This document shows, in pieces, positions 1-9,982 of a stretch of DNA of 64,000 bases. Position 1 is the stretch's first letter. Every line of letters starts with the position of its first letter. The notes beneath the pieces are model-generated. The model did no database searches. It was not told the origin of the DNA and was given only the letters and a program-made list of their open reading frames with translations. The stretch comes from Clostridia bacterium (lineage in GTDB: Bacteria > Bacillota > Clostridia > Christensenellales > Borkfalkiaceae): NCBI GenBank assembly GCA_014805025.1, contig JAAUYR010000021.1, positions 21,639 to 85,638 on the forward strand. Reading direction: 5' to 3'. Position numbers and translations under genes: made by a program.

Positions 1-274
1 ACTCAACCGAGCCTTTACCTGAACCCATACGGGATTCGGCAGGGTGCTTGGTTATGGGCTTGTGGGGGAATATGTCTATCCATACTTTACCGCCACGCTT
101 AATAAATCTGGTCATTGCGATACGGGCTGCTTCTATCTGTCTGGAAGTAATTCTGCCGCCTTCCAGAGCTACGAGGCCGTACTCGCCGTAAGCGATTTTA
201 TTGCCCTTCTGAGCCTTGCCGCGAATTTTGCCGCGGTGCTGCATTCTTCTTTTAACTCTCTTGGGGATTAACAT
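1..274 (-). CDS. rplP: 50S ribosomal protein L16, N-terminal part (runs off window start)
   Basis: Minus-strand reading [22 protein letters not shown]..., ATG at 272-274 overlapping the rpsC stop; position in S10 cluster. Confidence 0.93.
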   Translation of the reverse strand, partial: MLIPKRVKRRMQHRGKIRGKAQKGNKIAYGEYGLVALEGGRITSRQIEAARIAMTRFIKRGGKVWIDIFPHKPITKHPAESRMGSGKGSVE

Positions 275-945
275 TACTCTTCGCCTCCCTCCGAAATAAT
301 CAGACGTTTAGCCGTATCAAGCACTTCGCCCTTGTATATCCAGCACTTAATGCCGAGTACGCCGAAGGTGGTGTGCGCTTCCGCAAAGCCGTAATCGATG
401 TCGGCGCGGATGGTTTGAAGAGGTATAGAACCCTCGTGGTAGCTTTCGCTGCCGGCGATTTCTCTGCCGTCGAGACGTCCGCCCACGGTAATTTTAACGC
501 CCTTAACGCCGGTTTTTGCAACCTTTGCTATCTGCTGTTTAACCGCTCTTCTGTACGATACGCGCTTTTCAAGCTGCGAAGCAACCGCTTCTGCAACGAG
601 CTGAGCGTCCTGGTCGATTTTTTCGACCTTTTTAACGTTTATTATGATGGCCTTGCCCTTTGCAAGCTTAGCCAAATCTTTTTTGATAACCTCTATCTCG
701 GAGCCTGCCTTACCGATAAGCACGCCGGGACGACCGGTGTAGATGCCTACTTCGATTTTGTTAGCAGCTCTTATGATAGTGATTTTGCTTATAGCCGCGT
801 CGTAATACTTCTTTTTTAAGAAGGTACGGATTTCATTGTCCTCTTTGATAAAAGCGGAAAAGTTTTTCTTATCAGCGTACCACTGGGTATCCCAAGCGGA
901 AATTACGCCGACTCTCAAACCGTGAGGATTAACTTTTTGTCCCAT
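274..945 (-). CDS. rpsC: 30S ribosomal protein S3
   Basis: [15 protein letters not shown]..., S10 cluster order. Confidence 0.98.
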   Translation of the reverse strand: MGQKVNPHGLRVGVISAWDTQWYADKKNFSAFIKEDNEIRTFLKKKYYDAAISKITIIRAANKIEVGIYTGRPGVLIGKAGSEIEVIKKDLAKLAKGKAIIINVKKVEKIDQDAQLVAEAVASQLEKRVSYRRAVKQQIAKVAKTGVKGVKITVGGRLDGREIAGSESYHEGSIPLQTIRADIDYGFAEAHTTFGVLGIKCWIYKGEVLDTAKRLIISEGGEE

Positions 946-957
946 AATTTTATCTCC

Positions 958-1347
958 TTATACCTTCTTCGCGTCGAGTATGACGGTAACGTGGCTGGTT
1001 CTTTTCAGAATGGCGTGGCCGCGGCCCTTGGAAACGGGCTGCATTCTCTTTAAATGAGGGCCGCCGTTAGCAAAAGCTTCGGCAACGATAAGGTCGCTTC
1101 TGTCCATTCCGTTGTTGTGCTCGGCGTTAGCCGCCGCGGATAAAAGTACTTTTTTAACCTCTAAGCTTCCGCCCTTGTTGCAATAAGTTAAGATTGCTTC
1201 CGCCTCTTCTACGGACTTGCCGCGGATAAGCGCGAGAACCGTTCTTATTTTGTAGGGGGAAATTCTGAGGTATTTAGCCGTTGCGTAAGGACGGTTATCC
1301 TTATTGGCGGCAATTCTTTCAACCTTTTTATTCATATTGCTTGCCAT
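958..1347 (-). CDS. rplV: 50S ribosomal protein L22
   Basis: Sequence (AKYLRISPYKIRTVLALIRGKSVEEA...) and synteny. Confidence 0.97.
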   Translation of the reverse strand: MASNMNKKVERIAANKDNRPYATAKYLRISPYKIRTVLALIRGKSVEEAEAILTYCNKGGSLEVKKVLLSAAANAEHNNGMDRSDLIVAEAFANGGPHLKRMQPVSKGRGHAILKRTSHVTVILDAKKV

Positions 1348-1358
1348 AATTCAACTCC

Positions 1359-1631
1359 TTACTTCTTGGCGGTCTTAGCCGCGTGTCCCTTGAACGTTCT
1401 GGTGGGCGCGAATTCACCTAACTTGCAGCCTACCATATCCTCGGTTACGTATACGGGAACGTGTTTTCTTCCGTCGTAAACCGCGATAGTATGTCCTACC
1501 ATCTGGGGGAATATCGTTGTCGCGCGCGACCAGGTCTTAACGACCTTCTTCTCGCCGGCAGCGTTCATCGCCTCGATTCTTGCCATAAGTCTTTCTTCGG
1601 CATAAGGTCCTTTCTTAACGCTTCTTGACAT
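1359..1631 (-). CDS. rpsS: 30S ribosomal protein S19
   Basis: [15 protein letters not shown]..., synteny. Confidence 0.98.
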   Translation of the reverse strand: MSRSVKKGPYAEERLMARIEAMNAAGEKKVVKTWSRATTIFPQMVGHTIAVYDGRKHVPVYVTEDMVGCKLGEFAPTRTFKGHAAKTAKK

Positions 1632-1644
1632 TGTCTATTCCTCC

Positions 1645-2472
1645 TTAATTAATTCTCTTCAAAATGAACTTTGAAGTAGGGTTCTTCTTCTTTCTCGTCT
1701 TATAGCCGAGCGCAGGCTTGCCCCAAGGGGTCATAGGGCCTGCATGGCCGACAGGGCTCTTGCCTTCGCCGCCGCCGTGAGGGTGGTCGTTGGGGTTCAT
1801 AACCGAACCGCGGACGGTGGGACGGATACCGAAGTGTCTCGTTTTACCGGCTTTACCCACGCGGATAATTTCGTGTTCGAGGTTGCCTACCTGTCCGATA
1901 GTAGCCTTGCATTTAAGCGAGATAAGTCTCATTTCGCCGGAAGGCATCTTGATGGTCGCATAAGCGCCCTCTTTTGCCATAATCTGCGCGGAGATACCTG
2001 CGGAACGCGCTATCTGCGCGCCGCGGCCCGGCTGCATTTCGATTGCGTGAACGACGGTACCTACGGGGATATCCGCAAGGCAAAGCGCGTTGCCGCTCTT
2101 GATGTCCGCAGTGCTGCCCGAAAGGACTTTGTCGCCTACGTTCAGGCCTACGGGCGCGAGGATATACCTCTTTTCGCCGTCTGCGTACGCAAGGAGCGCG
2201 ATGTGCGCCGAACGGTTGGGGTCGTACTGAATGGACTTAACCGTTGCGGGAATGCCGTCCTTATTGCGCTTGAAATCTATTATTCTGTACTTAATTCTGT
2301 TGCCGCCGCCGATATGACGAACGGAAATTTTACCTTGATTGTTCCTGCCGCCCGATTTGCGCTTATCGTGCAATAAGCTTCTTTCGGGCTTGTCGCCCGT
2401 AAGCTCGGTGTAAGCGCTTACCGTCATAAAACGGCGCGCGGGGGAGGTAGGTTTATACCTTTTAACTGCCAT
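1645..2472 (-). CDS. rplB: 50S ribosomal protein L2
   Basis: [18 protein letters not shown]...[11 protein letters not shown]..., synteny. Confidence 0.98.
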   Translation of the reverse strand: MAVKRYKPTSPARRFMTVSAYTELTGDKPERSLLHDKRKSGGRNNQGKISVRHIGGGNRIKYRIIDFKRNKDGIPATVKSIQYDPNRSAHIALLAYADGEKRYILAPVGLNVGDKVLSGSTADIKSGNALCLADIPVGTVVHAIEMQPGRGAQIARSAGISAQIMAKEGAYATIKMPSGEMRLISLKCKATIGQVGNLEHEIIRVGKAGKTRHFGIRPTVRGSVMNPNDHPHGGGEGKSPVGHAGPMTPWGKPALGYKTRKKKNPTSKFILKRIN

Positions 2473-2492
2473 AATTAGTGCCTCCTTGCTCC

Positions 2493-2783
2493 TTACGATA
2501 ACGAGTTGAAGAACTCAATCGCCTTGGAGTCAGCTTTAAGCTGGACGACTGCCTTCTTGTAATCGGGGGTGTAGCCCTCGTTTCTGCCCATTCTTTTAAG
2601 CTTGCCCTTGCAGTTCAGGGTGTTTACGCTTTCAACTTCAACGCCGAACAGCTTTTCAACCGCATGCTTAATCTGGGTCTTGTTAGCCGACTTTTTAACG
2701 ATGAACGTATACTTTTTGTCGGCGATACCGTCGTAACCTTTTTCCGTGAGGAGAGGTTTTAAAATTATATCTTCGGCAAACAT
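2493..2783 (-). CDS. rplW: 50S ribosomal protein L23
   Basis: Sequence and synteny. Confidence 0.96.
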   Translation of the reverse strand: MFAEDIILKPLLTEKGYDGIADKKYTFIVKKSANKTQIKHAVEKLFGVEVESVNTLNCKGKLKRMGRNEGYTPDYKKAVVQLKADSKAIEFFNSLS

Positions 2784-3409
2784 TATTCTCCGTAGACCTC
2801 CTCTATTTTCTTAACCGCAGCCTTGGTCAGAACGACCTTTGCGTTGGCAACCACTTCGTAAGTGGAAATCTGCGCTACGGGAAGGGTGGAAAGCTCCTGT
2901 ATGTTCCTTGCTGCGAGAATTACGTTCTTGTCGTCGTTGTCCATAACGATAACGGCGGACTTGTCAAGCTTCAACGCCTTCTGGAACGCTACCATTTCTT
3001 TCGTCTTGCCTTCCTTAACTTTGAGGCTGTCCACAACGACCACTTCGCCGTCTGCAACCTTTTTGGAAAGCGCCGATATAAGTGCGGCAACCTTTGCCTT
3101 TTTGTTCATATCCTTGGAAAAGTCGCGGCTCTTGGGTGCGAACACAACGCCGCCCTTTATCCACTGCGGTGCCCTTATAGAGCCCTGACGCGCATTACCC
3201 GTGCCTTTCTGTCTCCAAGGCTTTCTGCCGCCGCCCCTTACTTCCGTACGGGTCAAGGTCGACTTTGTGCCCTGCCTTTCGTTTGCAAGACGGGTAACTA
3301 CCGCCTGGTGAATGAGCGCTTCGTTGTACTCAGCGCCGAACACCTTGTCGCTTAATTTCATCGAACCGGCTTCCGTGCCGTCCATTTTATACACTTTAAT
3401 ACTAGGCAT
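2783..3409 (-). CDS. rplD: 50S ribosomal protein L4
   Basis: Sequence ([25 protein letters not shown]) and synteny. Confidence 0.97.
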   Translation of the reverse strand: MPSIKVYKMDGTEAGSMKLSDKVFGAEYNEALIHQAVVTRLANERQGTKSTLTRTEVRGGGRKPWRQKGTGNARQGSIRAPQWIKGGVVFAPKSRDFSKDMNKKAKVAALISALSKKVADGEVVVVDSLKVKEGKTKEMVAFQKALKLDKSAVIVMDNDDKNVILAARNIQELSTLPVAQISTYEVVANAKVVLTKAAVKKIEEVYGE

Positions 3410-3423
3410 ACTTTGGTACCTCC

Positions 3424-4053
3424 TTATTTAACGGTGTCGTTTATGGTAACGACAGCCCCGTTAGGGCCGGGAACAGACCCTTTAATAAGTAAGCAGTTTC
3501 TCTCAACGTCCACCCTTACGATTTCGAGGTTTTGTACGGTTACGTTCTCAACGCCGTACTGACCTGCGAGGCGCTTGTTCTTGAATACCCTCGAAGGCGA
3601 GCTGTTCGCGCCCATAGAACCGGGTTCTCTGTGAACGGGGCCTACGCCGTGGGTTTCCTTCAACCTGTGCTGATTCCATCTCTTGATAACGCCGGAATAG
3701 CCGTGACCTTTGGATACGCCGTGAACGTCTACCTTGTCGCCAGCTGCAAATACGTCTGCCTTGATTTCGCTGCCAACCTGATAGGAAGCGGTGTTTTCAA
3801 GACGGAACTCTTTAAGCACTTTGCAGGGCTTAACGCCGGCTTTCTTGAACTGTCCGAGTTCGGGCTTGGTCAAAGCCTTTTCCTTTGCTTCGTCAAAACC
3901 GAGTTTCAAAGCGGCGTAGCCGTCCTTTTCGACAGTTTTGATTTGCACTACGGGGCAGGGACCTGCTTCGATAACCGTTACGGGTATCACCTTGCCCTCC
4001 GCCGTAAATATCTGGGTCATACCAGCTTTACGGCCGATGATTGCTTTATTCAT
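3424..4053 (-). CDS. rplC: 50S ribosomal protein L3
   Basis: [16 protein letters not shown]..., synteny. Confidence 0.98.
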   Translation of the reverse strand: MNKAIIGRKAGMTQIFTAEGKVIPVTVIEAGPCPVVQIKTVEKDGYAALKLGFDEAKEKALTKPELGQFKKAGVKPCKVLKEFRLENTASYQVGSEIKADVFAAGDKVDVHGVSKGHGYSGVIKRWNQHRLKETHGVGPVHREPGSMGANSSPSRVFKNKRLAGQYGVENVTVQNLEIVRVDVERNCLLIKGSVPGPNGAVVTINDTVK

Positions 4054-4171
4054 TGATAAAGTTCTCCTTAAAAAATTTATTTTTTCAGATAACTCGTTCT
4101 AAGTAGCGCCGCTTTCGCGTCGGCATAAATCCGTTGGTTATCTATATTGACTTATTATATATATGGAATAA

Positions 4172-4471
4172 TCAGAGCTTGATTTTGATATCTACGCCTG
4201 CCGGAAGGTGCACGGTATCGAGCAATTTCGCGTTGGGGGTATAGATATCGATAATTCTCTTATAAGTTCTCTGTTCGAACTGCTCGCGGCTGTCCTTGTA
4301 TTTATGAGGCGAGCGAAGAATCGTTACTATCTCCCTCTCGGTGGGAAGGGGAATAGGTCCGGAAATTTTCGCGCCGCTCTTCTTCATAGTTTCAACTATG
4401 CGCTGAGCTGCAAGGTCAACCAATTCGTGGTCGTAAGCTGCAAGTTTGATTCTGATTTTCTGTCCTGCCAT
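4172..4471 (-). CDS. rpsJ: 30S ribosomal protein S10
   Basis: [19 protein letters not shown]..., first gene of the cluster. Confidence 0.97.
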   Translation of the reverse strand: MAGQKIRIKLAAYDHELVDLAAQRIVETMKKSGAKISGPIPLPTEREIVTILRSPHKYKDSREQFEQRTYKRIIDIYTPNAKLLDTVHLPAGVDIKIKL

Positions 4472-4700
4472 TTGTGAACTCCTGTACTAACTTGAAATTT
4501 TTTAGCTGTGTCAACTTAACCGTGTGTATCGCGGCTTTGAGTACTAAAAAACACCAAACGTTTGGTGTCGCTTTAAAGCCACGGTTAGTCGCAGGGGTCG
4601 CGCCCCTACATTTGTCAGCGCAAATTATCTGTTGCGAGAGCTTTTTTCGCACTTTTGCAGTAACTTTACGCCTCAACCCAATACGCACCCATTGAACACG
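4472..4700 (-). promoter_or_regulatory. Long structured 5' leader of the S10 operon (candidate attenuator)
   Basis: About 220 nt between consensus promoter and rpsJ; nested inverted repeats 4515-4589 with inner 18-bp palindrome ACACCAAACGTTTGGTGT (4551-4568) followed by TTTTTT on the minus strand. Confidence 0.6.
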
Positions 4701-4707
4701 CTTGACT

Positions 4708-4736
4708 ATTATATATAATCAAAAAGCTTTTGTCAA
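4708..4736 (-). promoter_or_regulatory. SigA-type promoter of the S10 operon
   Basis: Minus strand TTGACA (4736-4731), 17-nt spacer, TATAAT (4713-4708). Confidence 0.85.
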
Positions 4737-4993
4737 CGGAATTTAAGCCCTATTTTTGCGGTTTTTTTAACTTTTTTGCCCTGTTTTACCCCGTTTTTGC
4801 CCGTTTTGAGGATACCCCGAAAAACCTTGCCGCAAGCCACAATATATTGACAAAATTCCTTAAAAAACCCCGTATTTAGTCCTTTGAAAACTATGCAAAA
4901 ACCGCCAAAAAACTACTATTATATTTTCTTATACCCTTTTTAAAATGAAATATAACAGACTTTTTGAAAAATAGTTACAAAAAATCTGTTAAT

Positions 4994-5266
4994 TTAAGTG
5001 TAATTATCTTTTGAAACTTCCATACCGAGTAATACGCCGCTTTTAAAACCAACCCTATATGCGGTCTTTTCCGTCTCTAATTCAAGCTCTCCGTATAATG
5101 TATTAATTCTCGACAACATTTCTTTTTGCTTTTCATTTAAGGTACTGTCAAGCTTATCGCAAAGGTCTAATAATTCTTGTTTGTCTTGATTATACTTCTC
5201 CGTATTGCTTATCCCCTCGCATACGTCGCATTCATAATAATAAAAATCTTCTATTATTGAAGTCAT
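4994..5266 (-). CDS. DUF6809-like small protein
   Basis: MTSIIEDFYYYECDVCEGI...GFKSGVLLGMEV; RBS AGGAG 9 nt before ATG; divergent from HTH gene. Confidence 0.65.
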   Translation of the reverse strand: MTSIIEDFYYYECDVCEGISNTEKYNQDKQELLDLCDKLDSTLNEKQKEMLSRINTLYGELELETEKTAYRVGFKSGVLLGMEVSKDNYT

Positions 5267-5281
5267 AATTCTAAACTCCTT

Positions 5282-5354
5282 TATCAAAATATTGATATGG
5301 GCATTATAGTATCAAGATTTTGATAAGTCAATTACTTTAAGCAATATTTTGATA
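5282..5354. promoter_or_regulatory. Three phased operator-like repeats TATCAA-N4-TTGATA
   Basis: TATCAAAATATTGATA 5282-5297, TATCAAGATTTTGATA 5310-5325, degenerate third site 5339-5354; centres 28-29 bp apart. Confidence 0.7.
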
Positions 5355-5369
5355 TTTTGTAGTAGAACT

Positions 5370-5573
5370 ATGTACGGCAAAGAAATTAAACAAATACGTA
5401 AATCTTTAAATTTTACGCAAACACAAGTTGCACAGGCGACGGGCATTCCGCAAAATACTTTAAGTTGGATTGAGGCCGATAAAGGTATTCCAAATATACA
5501 GCAGTGTGTTTTGTTGGCCAACTTTTACGGTGTTACCCTTGAAGAATTGCTTGGTCTTGAATTAAATAAATAA
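5370..5573 (+). CDS. XRE-family helix-turn-helix regulator
   Basis: MYGKEIKQIRKSLNFTQTQVAQATGIPQNTLSWIEADKGIPN... Confidence 0.88.
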   Translation: MYGKEIKQIRKSLNFTQTQVAQATGIPQNTLSWIEADKGIPNIQQCVLLANFYGVTLEELLGLELNK

Positions 5574-5580
5574 TCTTAAA

Positions 5581-5620
5581 CGCCCCACGGCAAAGCCGTG
5601 GGGCGCTTTATTTATTTTTC
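5581..5620 (+). terminator. Rho-independent terminator
   Basis: CGCCCCACGGCaaaGCCGTGGGGCG followed by CTTTATTTATTTTT. Confidence 0.85.
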
Positions 5621-7657
5621 TATTATTTTTTCTGCTAATTGCGGCGGCAGCTCCTCGTACCGCAAAAACTCGGTAGAAAATTTACCTTGCCCCCTAGTAA
5701 GTCCGCGCAAGTCTGTTGCGTACTTTGTAATTTCCGAAAGCGGAACTTCGGCAACGACCGTCGTTACGTTGCCCTCTGTCGAGCTGTCGGAAATTCTACC
5801 TCTGCGCTTGGATATATCGCCCATAACTCCGCCGAGGTATTCGCCGTCAACGGCAACTTTCAGCTTCATAACCGGCTCTAACAGCACGGGCGAAGCGTTT
5901 TTAATTCCCTCTTTAAACGCAAGCGCGGCCGCCGCCTTGAAAGCCATTTCCGAGGAGTCCACATCGTGGTAGCTTCCGTCGTAAAGCACCGCCCTCACTC
6001 CCGTTACGGGGTACCCTGCAAGCACTCCGCGCGAAAGGCATTCCCTAAGCCCCTTTTCAACCGCCGGTATGTACTGCTTGGGTACTGCGCCGCCCACAAC
6101 CTCGTCGGCGAACTCAAACTCGCTCTCGCACGGCTCGAAGCGCACTTTGCAGTGTCCGTACTGTCCGTGTCCGCCCGACTGCTTTTTGTGTTTGCCCTCG
6201 GCGCTGGCTACGGCGCGTATAGTCTCGCGGTAAGGAATTTTCGGCTCGGAAAGCTTCACCTCTATGCCGTATCTCGATTTCAGCTTTTTAGCGAGCATTT
6301 CAAGGTGAACCTCGCCCTGACCGCTCAGTATCAGCTCGCCGGTGTCCGCGCGCTTTTCAACCGAGAATGTATAGTCCTCCTCGCGCATCCTTGCAAAGCC
6401 TGCCGCCATTTTGTCCTCGTCGCCCTTGACCGCGGTAGTAACCGCAAGCGAAATTGAGGGGCGCGGAAAACGTATGGGGTCGAAAACAAGGTTCGTGCCG
6501 ACGGCGCAAAGAGTATGGTTCGTATCGGTGCTTGCAAGCTTGTTTACCGCGCCGATATCGCCTGCGGAAAGCTCGGTTACAAGCTCCGCCTTTTTGCCTT
6601 TGAGCGCAAATATCTGACCTATGCGCTCCTCAACCCCCGTGTTTGCGTTTAAAACGGTCATGCCCGTTTTCAGTCGGCCGCGGAAAATCTTAATATAGTT
6701 CATTTTGCCCGAGTACGCGTCGTACACGGTTTTGAAAACCTGCGCGGCGAAAGGCCCGTCCTCTTCGCAGGTGACGTTTATCATTTCGTCGGCGGCGAGG
6801 TCGGTTGCAAGCGAGTTTCTGCGCTCGTTTGCGGTGGGCATATAGCGCACTATTTCGTCCAACAGATTTATAACGCCGCGGTTTTGAAGCGCGCTGCCCG
6901 ACATTACGGGTATAACGTTGCCCGTTGCAATGCCGCGGCGAACGCCGTGAACGGTATCCTCTTTGGAAAGCGCGCCGTTCTCGAAGTATTTATCCAGCAG
7001 CAGCTCGTCGTTTTCCGCAGCGGTCTCCATAAGCGAGGCCTGCATTTCGTCCATATATTTTTTCAGCTCGTCGGGAACGGGTATTTCCTGCGGCCCCTGG
7101 GTGGAAAACTTGTAGGCTCTTTCCTGAATGGCGTTGACGTAGCCCGTCATTTTGCCGTCCGACATTATGGGTATCTGAATGGGCGCAAGCTTGCCGGCGT
7201 ATTTTTCCCTGAGCGCGTGCACAGTGCCCGCGTAGTCCGCGTTGGCTTTGTCCATTCCGTTTATGAAAATTACAAGCGGTTTGCCGAGCTTCAAGCAGTA
7301 CTCCACCACGCTTTCCGCGCCGACCGGCAGAACGCCGTTAGCGCCTATGACGAGCACCGCCGCGCCGCAGGCAGCAAGCCCCTCGTGCCGCTCGCCCTCG
7401 AAGTCGTAAAAGCCGGGCAAGTCCAAAAGGTTTATTTTTACGCCTTTCCAGACGAGGTATGCAACCGAAGTGTAAACGGAAAGCTTTTTGGCTTTTTCAA
7501 GCTCGTCAAAGTCCATTACGGTCGTGCCGTCCTCGACCTTGCCCATTCTGTCCGTTACGCCGCCGTTGAAAAGCATTGCCTCGCAAAGGGTGGTCTTGCC
7601 CTCGCCGCTGTGGCCTATTACCGCCACGTTTCGTATCTCTTTTGATGTTATGTTCAT
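5612..7657 (-). CDS. Elongation factor G-like translational GTPase (non-canonical paralogue)
   Basis: G1 GHSGEGKTTL, DLPGFYDF, GMDKANAD; EF-G C-terminal domains; not in an str operon. Confidence 0.88.
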   Translation of the reverse strand: MNITSKEIRNVAVIGHSGEGKTTLCEAMLFNGGVTDRMGKVEDGTTVMDFDELEKAKKLSVYTSVAYLVWKGVKINLLDLPGFYDFEGERHEGLAACGAAVLVIGANGVLPVGAESVVEYCLKLGKPLVIFINGMDKANADYAGTVHALREKYAGKLAPIQIPIMSDGKMTGYVNAIQERAYKFSTQGPQEIPVPDELKKYMDEMQASLMETAAENDELLLDKYFENGALSKEDTVHGVRRGIATGNVIPVMSGSALQNRGVINLLDEIVRYMPTANERRNSLATDLAADEMINVTCEEDGPFAAQVFKTVYDAYSGKMNYIKIFRGRLKTGMTVLNANTGVEERIGQIFALKGKKAELVTELSAGDIGAVNKLASTDTNHTLCAVGTNLVFDPIRFPRPSISLAVTTAVKGDEDKMAAGFARMREEDYTFSVEKRADTGELILSGQGEVHLEMLAKKLKSRYGIEVKLSEPKIPYRETIRAVASAEGKHKKQSGGHGQYGHCKVRFEPCESEFEFADEVVGGAVPKQYIPAVEKGLRECLSRGVLAGYPVTGVRAVLYDGSYHDVDSSEMAFKAAAALAFKEGIKNASPVLLEPVMKLKVAVDGEYLGGVMGDISKRRGRISDSSTEGNVTTVVAEVPLSEITKYATDLRGLTRGQGKFSTEFLRYEELPPQLAEKIIEK

Positions 7658-7679
7658 AATATTTTCCCCTTATATTTCT

Positions 7680-7708
7680 ATTATAATATAGGTTTTGTCA
7701 TTTTACAA
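7680..7708 (-). promoter_or_regulatory. SigA-type promoter for EF-G-like gene
   Basis: TTGTAA-N17-TATAAT on the minus strand. Confidence 0.6.
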
Positions 7709-7717
7709 GGGGCAATT

Positions 7718-7755
7718 TAAAAATTCCGCCCACAGCAAAGCTGTGAACGGAACGT
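7718..7755 (-). terminator. Rho-independent terminator
   Basis: Minus strand TTCCGTTCACAGCTTTGCTGTGGGCGGAATTTTT. Confidence 0.7.
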
Positions 7756-7817
7756 TTGATTTGAGAGTTGCTTGTGTTAAGCAAAAGAATTTAAGATACT
7801 TTGATTAAACGGAACGT

Positions 7818-8954
7818 TTAAACCCTGTATTTTATATATTTAATTAATTGCGTCAACGCGCTTATAAAAATCAATACGCCTATACTCATAAAGAAGCACA
7901 TACCGGCAAATATCGGCGAGAACGACGATAAAAACTCGTGCAGCGAGGAAATCGGCAGCGGCGTACCCGTATCTCCGTAAATAGCAATAAGCAGAAATAC
8001 CGGCCCTACAATAAAAAACGCGCCGAACAGACAGGGTATTAAAAATATTTTAACTAACGCAAAGCTGTCGAAAGCGGTAAACATAACCAAAACTCCGCCA
8101 CCGACGAAAAACGCGCCTATGCCCCAGGGTATCTGCTGATTTATCTTAAAGTGCAGCATTATCACCACTACGCCGACCGCGGCGGCGATAAACCCCATAA
8201 TCAGCCCTGCAAGGTGGTTGCCCGTAAAAGTCTCCTTTAAAGCGTTAGGTTCGGACTCGTACTTGTCAACGTAATCGTATTCCTTGAATTTTTCCCTTTT
8301 GACTTTTCTCGGCTTTTCCACTTCCAGCAAATCGCCGAAAATCTCTTTAAGCTTATAGACTTCCTCTTTTTTTATATCTGCGTTGGAGTACTCCCATTCG
8401 CCGCGTATAGAATATATCGCCGTGCGATATGCGCTTCCGGCTTTTTGAAGCGTTACGCGTTTAATTACGTTCCGGTTCAGCCAGCGCGACTTGCCGTAGT
8501 TGATTATATTTATGTATTTTTTATAGATATACAGCGCGTATTTTTTGTCCGCGTTTCTGTCCGCCTCTTCAACCTGCGCTTCAATGCGCCTTCTGTCCTC
8601 GCGGTGGACGGTGTTGGTTCTCAGCGCAAAGCGCGCTAACTTGCCCCAAAGCCCGAACATAGTCACAAACAGTATAAGCTCGATTACCGCAAGCAGAAAA
8701 AACGACGGGATAAGCTCCGCAAGCCGAACCCAGTTTTCATAATTGACGGCTGCGGCTATAAAGCTGTACAGATACCAGAATACGAGAAACACCGCAACGG
8801 CAAAAAGATATATACCCGTAGGCGTTGACATAACCTGCTTAAAGTGCAGCTGTTTACCGTCGAACTCCGCCTTGCTGTTGTCGCTCTCGAAAACCGGAAT
8901 ACCGGCGTCCGCAGGCTCTTCTATATAAAATTTTTCGTAAACGTATTTAGACAT
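7818..8954 (-). CDS. Polytopic membrane protein of unknown function
   Basis: 378-aa ORF with several hydrophobic segments; spaced 3 bp from the next CDS. Confidence 0.7.
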   Translation of the reverse strand: MSKYVYEKFYIEEPADAGIPVFESDNSKAEFDGKQLHFKQVMSTPTGIYLFAVAVFLVFWYLYSFIAAAVNYENWVRLAELIPSFFLLAVIELILFVTMFGLWGKLARFALRTNTVHREDRRRIEAQVEEADRNADKKYALYIYKKYINIINYGKSRWLNRNVIKRVTLQKAGSAYRTAIYSIRGEWEYSNADIKKEEVYKLKEIFGDLLEVEKPRKVKREKFKEYDYVDKYESEPNALKETFTGNHLAGLIMGFIAAAVGVVVIMLHFKINQQIPWGIGAFFVGGGVLVMFTAFDSFALVKIFLIPCLFGAFFIVGPVFLLIAIYGDTGTPLPISSLHEFLSSFSPIFAGMCFFMSIGVLIFISALTQLIKYIKYRV

Positions 8955-8956
8955 TT

Positions 8957-9904
8957 TTAATAATAGGTTACGACTACCTCTTCGGGTGGTTCGGCTCTTT
9001 CAGCCTTTTCCGCTATAAATACGGGGCCTTCCGACTGATAAGCCGAGTTGTATTCTATCTTGATTTTTGCCGTTACCGTAAGCCAGTCACGCGTCTGCAC
9101 GCCCTTTACAAGGTCGTTGAGCTTAACCGCAAAACCGTCGTAGGCAATGTCCGCCTCGCAACAGGTCATTATATGCCTGCCCAAAACTATATAGCCCTTG
9201 GGAACTTTCCGCGATACCGCCGCCATCCCCTTGAACCGTACCGTCTTGCCGACGTACTCCGCCGTGTTTTCCGCCATGTCGCGGTAAAACCAGGCAAAAT
9301 CCCTGTCCGCTATCTCGATAATGGGTGCGGTCTTGTCGAACGGCATAGGGTCTTCTATTTCGTCGAACTCGGGCTTGCCGCCTAAATATTCGTACACGAT
9401 GTCGGGTCTGCGCGAAATTCCGCGCACTACCTTGTGGAAGTCCATTTTATCAAACTCGCCCTTGAAGCGGTTGAATACGACCATCTGCGTCATCTGAATT
9501 TTGTCGAAAACAAGCTGGCGCATATTTGCGTTGTAATTCAAAAACGTTGTCGCGTCGAAGAACGTCATTATCTGGTTAATGACCCAGCTTTCGGGCATTG
9601 CGTCGAAAAACTGCTGCAACAGCCAGGTGCCGTTGTACTCTACCACTACGCGCTGTACCTTGTGCTTTTTGGTGAGCGCTTCGAGGTTTTCCATTGTAAG
9701 CTCTTCCGCGCTTTCAAGCGTTACAACCGCAACGTTTTGTACGGCAAACTTTTCGGGCGAGTATTCAACCTCGCCTTCCTCGCAGACCAAAAGCATTGTC
9801 CTTTCGCCGTTTTCCATTCTCGGGTCTTCGAGCGTTTCCTGAATAAATTGAGTTTTGCCCGATTCCAGAAAACCGAGAAACATATAAACGGATATCTCTT
9901 CCAT
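8957..9904 (-). CDS. P-loop CobW-like GTPase with C-terminal YcgQ/TIGR03943-like domain
   Basis: VYMFLGFLESGKTQFIQETL Walker A; C-terminus GKTVRFKGMAAVSRKVPKGYIVLGRHIMTCCEADIAYDGFAV. Confidence 0.7.
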   Translation of the reverse strand: MEEISVYMFLGFLESGKTQFIQETLEDPRMENGERTMLLVCEEGEVEYSPEKFAVQNVAVVTLESAEELTMENLEALTKKHKVQRVVVEYNGTWLLQQFFDAMPESWVINQIMTFFDATTFLNYNANMRQLVFDKIQMTQMVVFNRFKGEFDKMDFHKVVRGISRRPDIVYEYLGGKPEFDEIEDPMPFDKTAPIIEIADRDFAWFYRDMAENTAEYVGKTVRFKGMAAVSRKVPKGYIVLGRHIMTCCEADIAYDGFAVKLNDLVKGVQTRDWLTVTAKIKIEYNSAYQSEGPVFIAEKAERAEPPEEVVVTYY

Positions 9905-9982
9905 AACCTTACGTTAACGAGGTATCTTAATTTCTTAGCAGATACCCCGACAAACCTCCAATCAAACGTATTAATCTGCGTT

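Noticed and set aside
4416-4688. 90-aa minus-strand ORF upstream of rpsJ
   Set aside because: Lies in the structured S10 leader, overlaps rpsJ, no family resemblance.
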